A stretch of DNA of 5,737 nt from positions 1 to 5,737 of the forward strand of contig JACCSF010000070.1 of assembly GCA_013813135.1 (NCBI GenBank). Reading direction: 5' to 3'. Below the pieces are notes generated by a model. The model made no database searches. It was not told the DNA's origin and worked only from the letters and a program-made list of their open reading frames with translations. Within the stretch, counting starts at the first letter, position 1. Each line of letters begins with the position of its first letter. Below are positions 4,996-5,737 of the stretch, one piece after another. Position numbers and translations under genes: made by a program. The stretch is from Thermoleophilaceae bacterium (lineage in GTDB: Bacteria > Actinomycetota > Thermoleophilia > Solirubrobacterales > Thermoleophilaceae).

Positions 4996-5737
4996 CGGCG
5001 TTGAGCACGAGGTCGTTGCGCTCGAAGAGCCGGCGCACGCAGGCCTTGTGCGTCTTCATCTTCTGGCCGCCGACGGCCAGCGCGCCGAGGACGAGCTTCC
5101 CCTCCCGCTCGACAAGATCATCCGTGGCCTCGGTGCCCTCGATCCCGAGCGGCTCCGCAGCGTTGTAGTCGGCCAGCAGCTCGATTGTGGGACTGGCGCT
5201 CCACACCGCCTGGCGCAGCAGCTGCACGCCCGCCGGCCCGGCGGCCAGGACGATGTTCGCCCCCTCCAGTGCCGCCTCCATCTCGGCCCGGTCGGCCGGC
5301 TCGAGCGCGTTGACCCCCAGCCGCTCGGCGACCGCGAGCCCGCGAGGCCTGTGGTAGGAGTCGGTGTCCAGGACGTCGGCCGGGATCGTCGCCGCGAGGA
5401 CGTCGCAGCCCTCCTGGATGAGCAGCGTCGCGGAGCGCAGTCCGACAGGCCCGACGCCCACGATCACTGCGCGGCGGCCCCGCAGGTCGCGATCCTTCGC
5501 GATTCGCGCGATGGCGGTGGCTGCCGTCGTGTTGCAGCCGTTGGAGTCGAGCATCGCCGACAGGCGAAAGGGACCGAAGTAGGCGGCCTGCACCTCGTCG
5601 AGAACCTTCTCGCCCATGGCCACATCCGAGCCGCCGACCCAGACGGCCATCGAGGAGAGGTCGCCGGGAGCGCGCGTGAAGAACGCTCCCTGCACGAGCC
5701 CGCGCACCGCCTCCGGCGTCACGCCGCCGTGGCTGAG
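4961..5737 (-). CDS. mtdB: Methylene-tetrahydromethanopterin dehydrogenase (MtdA/MtdB family), 5' end cut off
   Basis: Oxidises methylene-H4MPT to methenyl-H4MPT with NAD(P)+ in the cytoplasm, within the H4MPT-linked formaldehyde oxidation pathway. The window holds 258 codons and the stop; the frame is open to the right edge (visible start LSHGGVTPEAV), and comparison with Methylobacterium MtdA (about 290 residues) suggests roughly 25-40 N-terminal residues lie outside. The GTG at 5720-5722 is an internal codon aligned to the family's VTP segment, not the start. Motifs in visible numbering: FFTR (19-22), FGPFRLSAMLDSNGCNTTAA (54-73, the family's substrate/hinge signature with Cys for the usual Ser), the Rossmann nucleotide loop GVGPVGLRSA (94-103), then LLADYNA and a C-terminal GALAVGGQKMKTHKAC. 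MtdA, which also uses tetrahydrofolate, and MtdB cannot be told apart surely; a neighbouring methanopterin-type GTP cyclohydrolase favours MtdB. Confidence 0.88.
   Translation of the reverse strand, partial: LSHGGVTPEAVRGLVQGAFFTRAPGDLSSMAVWVGGSDVAMGEKVLDEVQAAYFGPFRLSAMLDSNGCNTTAATAIARIAKDRDLRGRRAVIVGVGPVGLRSATLLIQEGCDVLAATIPADVLDTDSYHRPRGLAVAERLGVNALEPADRAEMEAALEGANIVLAAGPAGVQLLRQAVWSASPTIELLADYNAAEPLGIEGTEATDDLVEREGKLVLGALAVGGQKMKTHKACVRRLFERNDLVLNADGVYAVAQEIV

Overview
The window comes from a high-GC bacterium. By eye the right-hand genes are about 70% GC with strongly GC-ending codons. Four of its genes and gene parts point to tetrahydromethanopterin (H4MPT)-linked one-carbon metabolism, an archaeal-type pathway also found in methylotrophic and some other bacteria. 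The IS110-type transposase remnant resembles elements common in Actinobacteria. A Thermoleophilia-like actinobacterium would fit, but other high-GC lineages with H4MPT genes cannot be excluded from sequence reading alone.

Right part (about 2400-5737, all on the minus strand, so transcribed right to left): a methylene-H4MPT dehydrogenase of the MtdA/MtdB family, cut by the right edge; a DUF1464 (COG2441) predicted kinase of the actin-like ATPase fold, overlapping or abutting it; then, after about 100 bases with a GC-rich hairpin, a glutamine-synthetase-family ligase. The ligase keeps the ATP/metal/glutamate motifs, but the ammonium-site acidic residues of true glutamine synthetase appear replaced, so it probably ligates an amine. 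Its best start is a TTG behind a clear Shine-Dalgarno sequence.

Middle (992-2406): a GTP cyclohydrolase of the MptA/FolE2 family on the minus strand. In this setting it is best read as the first enzyme of methanopterin (pterin) synthesis. The 407 bases between it and the ligase gene hold the frameshifted C-terminal part of an IS110-family transposase on the plus strand, starting next to the cyclohydrolase start codon.

Left part (1-991): gene debris with lower GC at the far left. It holds a short IS3-type transposase motif, a frameshifted unrecognised coding remnant (to 620), a 3' half of a tRNA with a CAU anticodon arm (748-789, minus) whose T-arm is damaged, and an 11-base tandem duplication. 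This looks like a worn integration zone next to the C1 gene island.

Functional picture (inference): the dehydrogenase oxidises methylene-H4MPT to methenyl-H4MPT, the cyclohydrolase starts synthesis of the cofactor it uses, and the DUF1464 kinase and the glutamyl ligase are candidates for poorly understood steps in cofactor synthesis or in C1/amine substrate handling.
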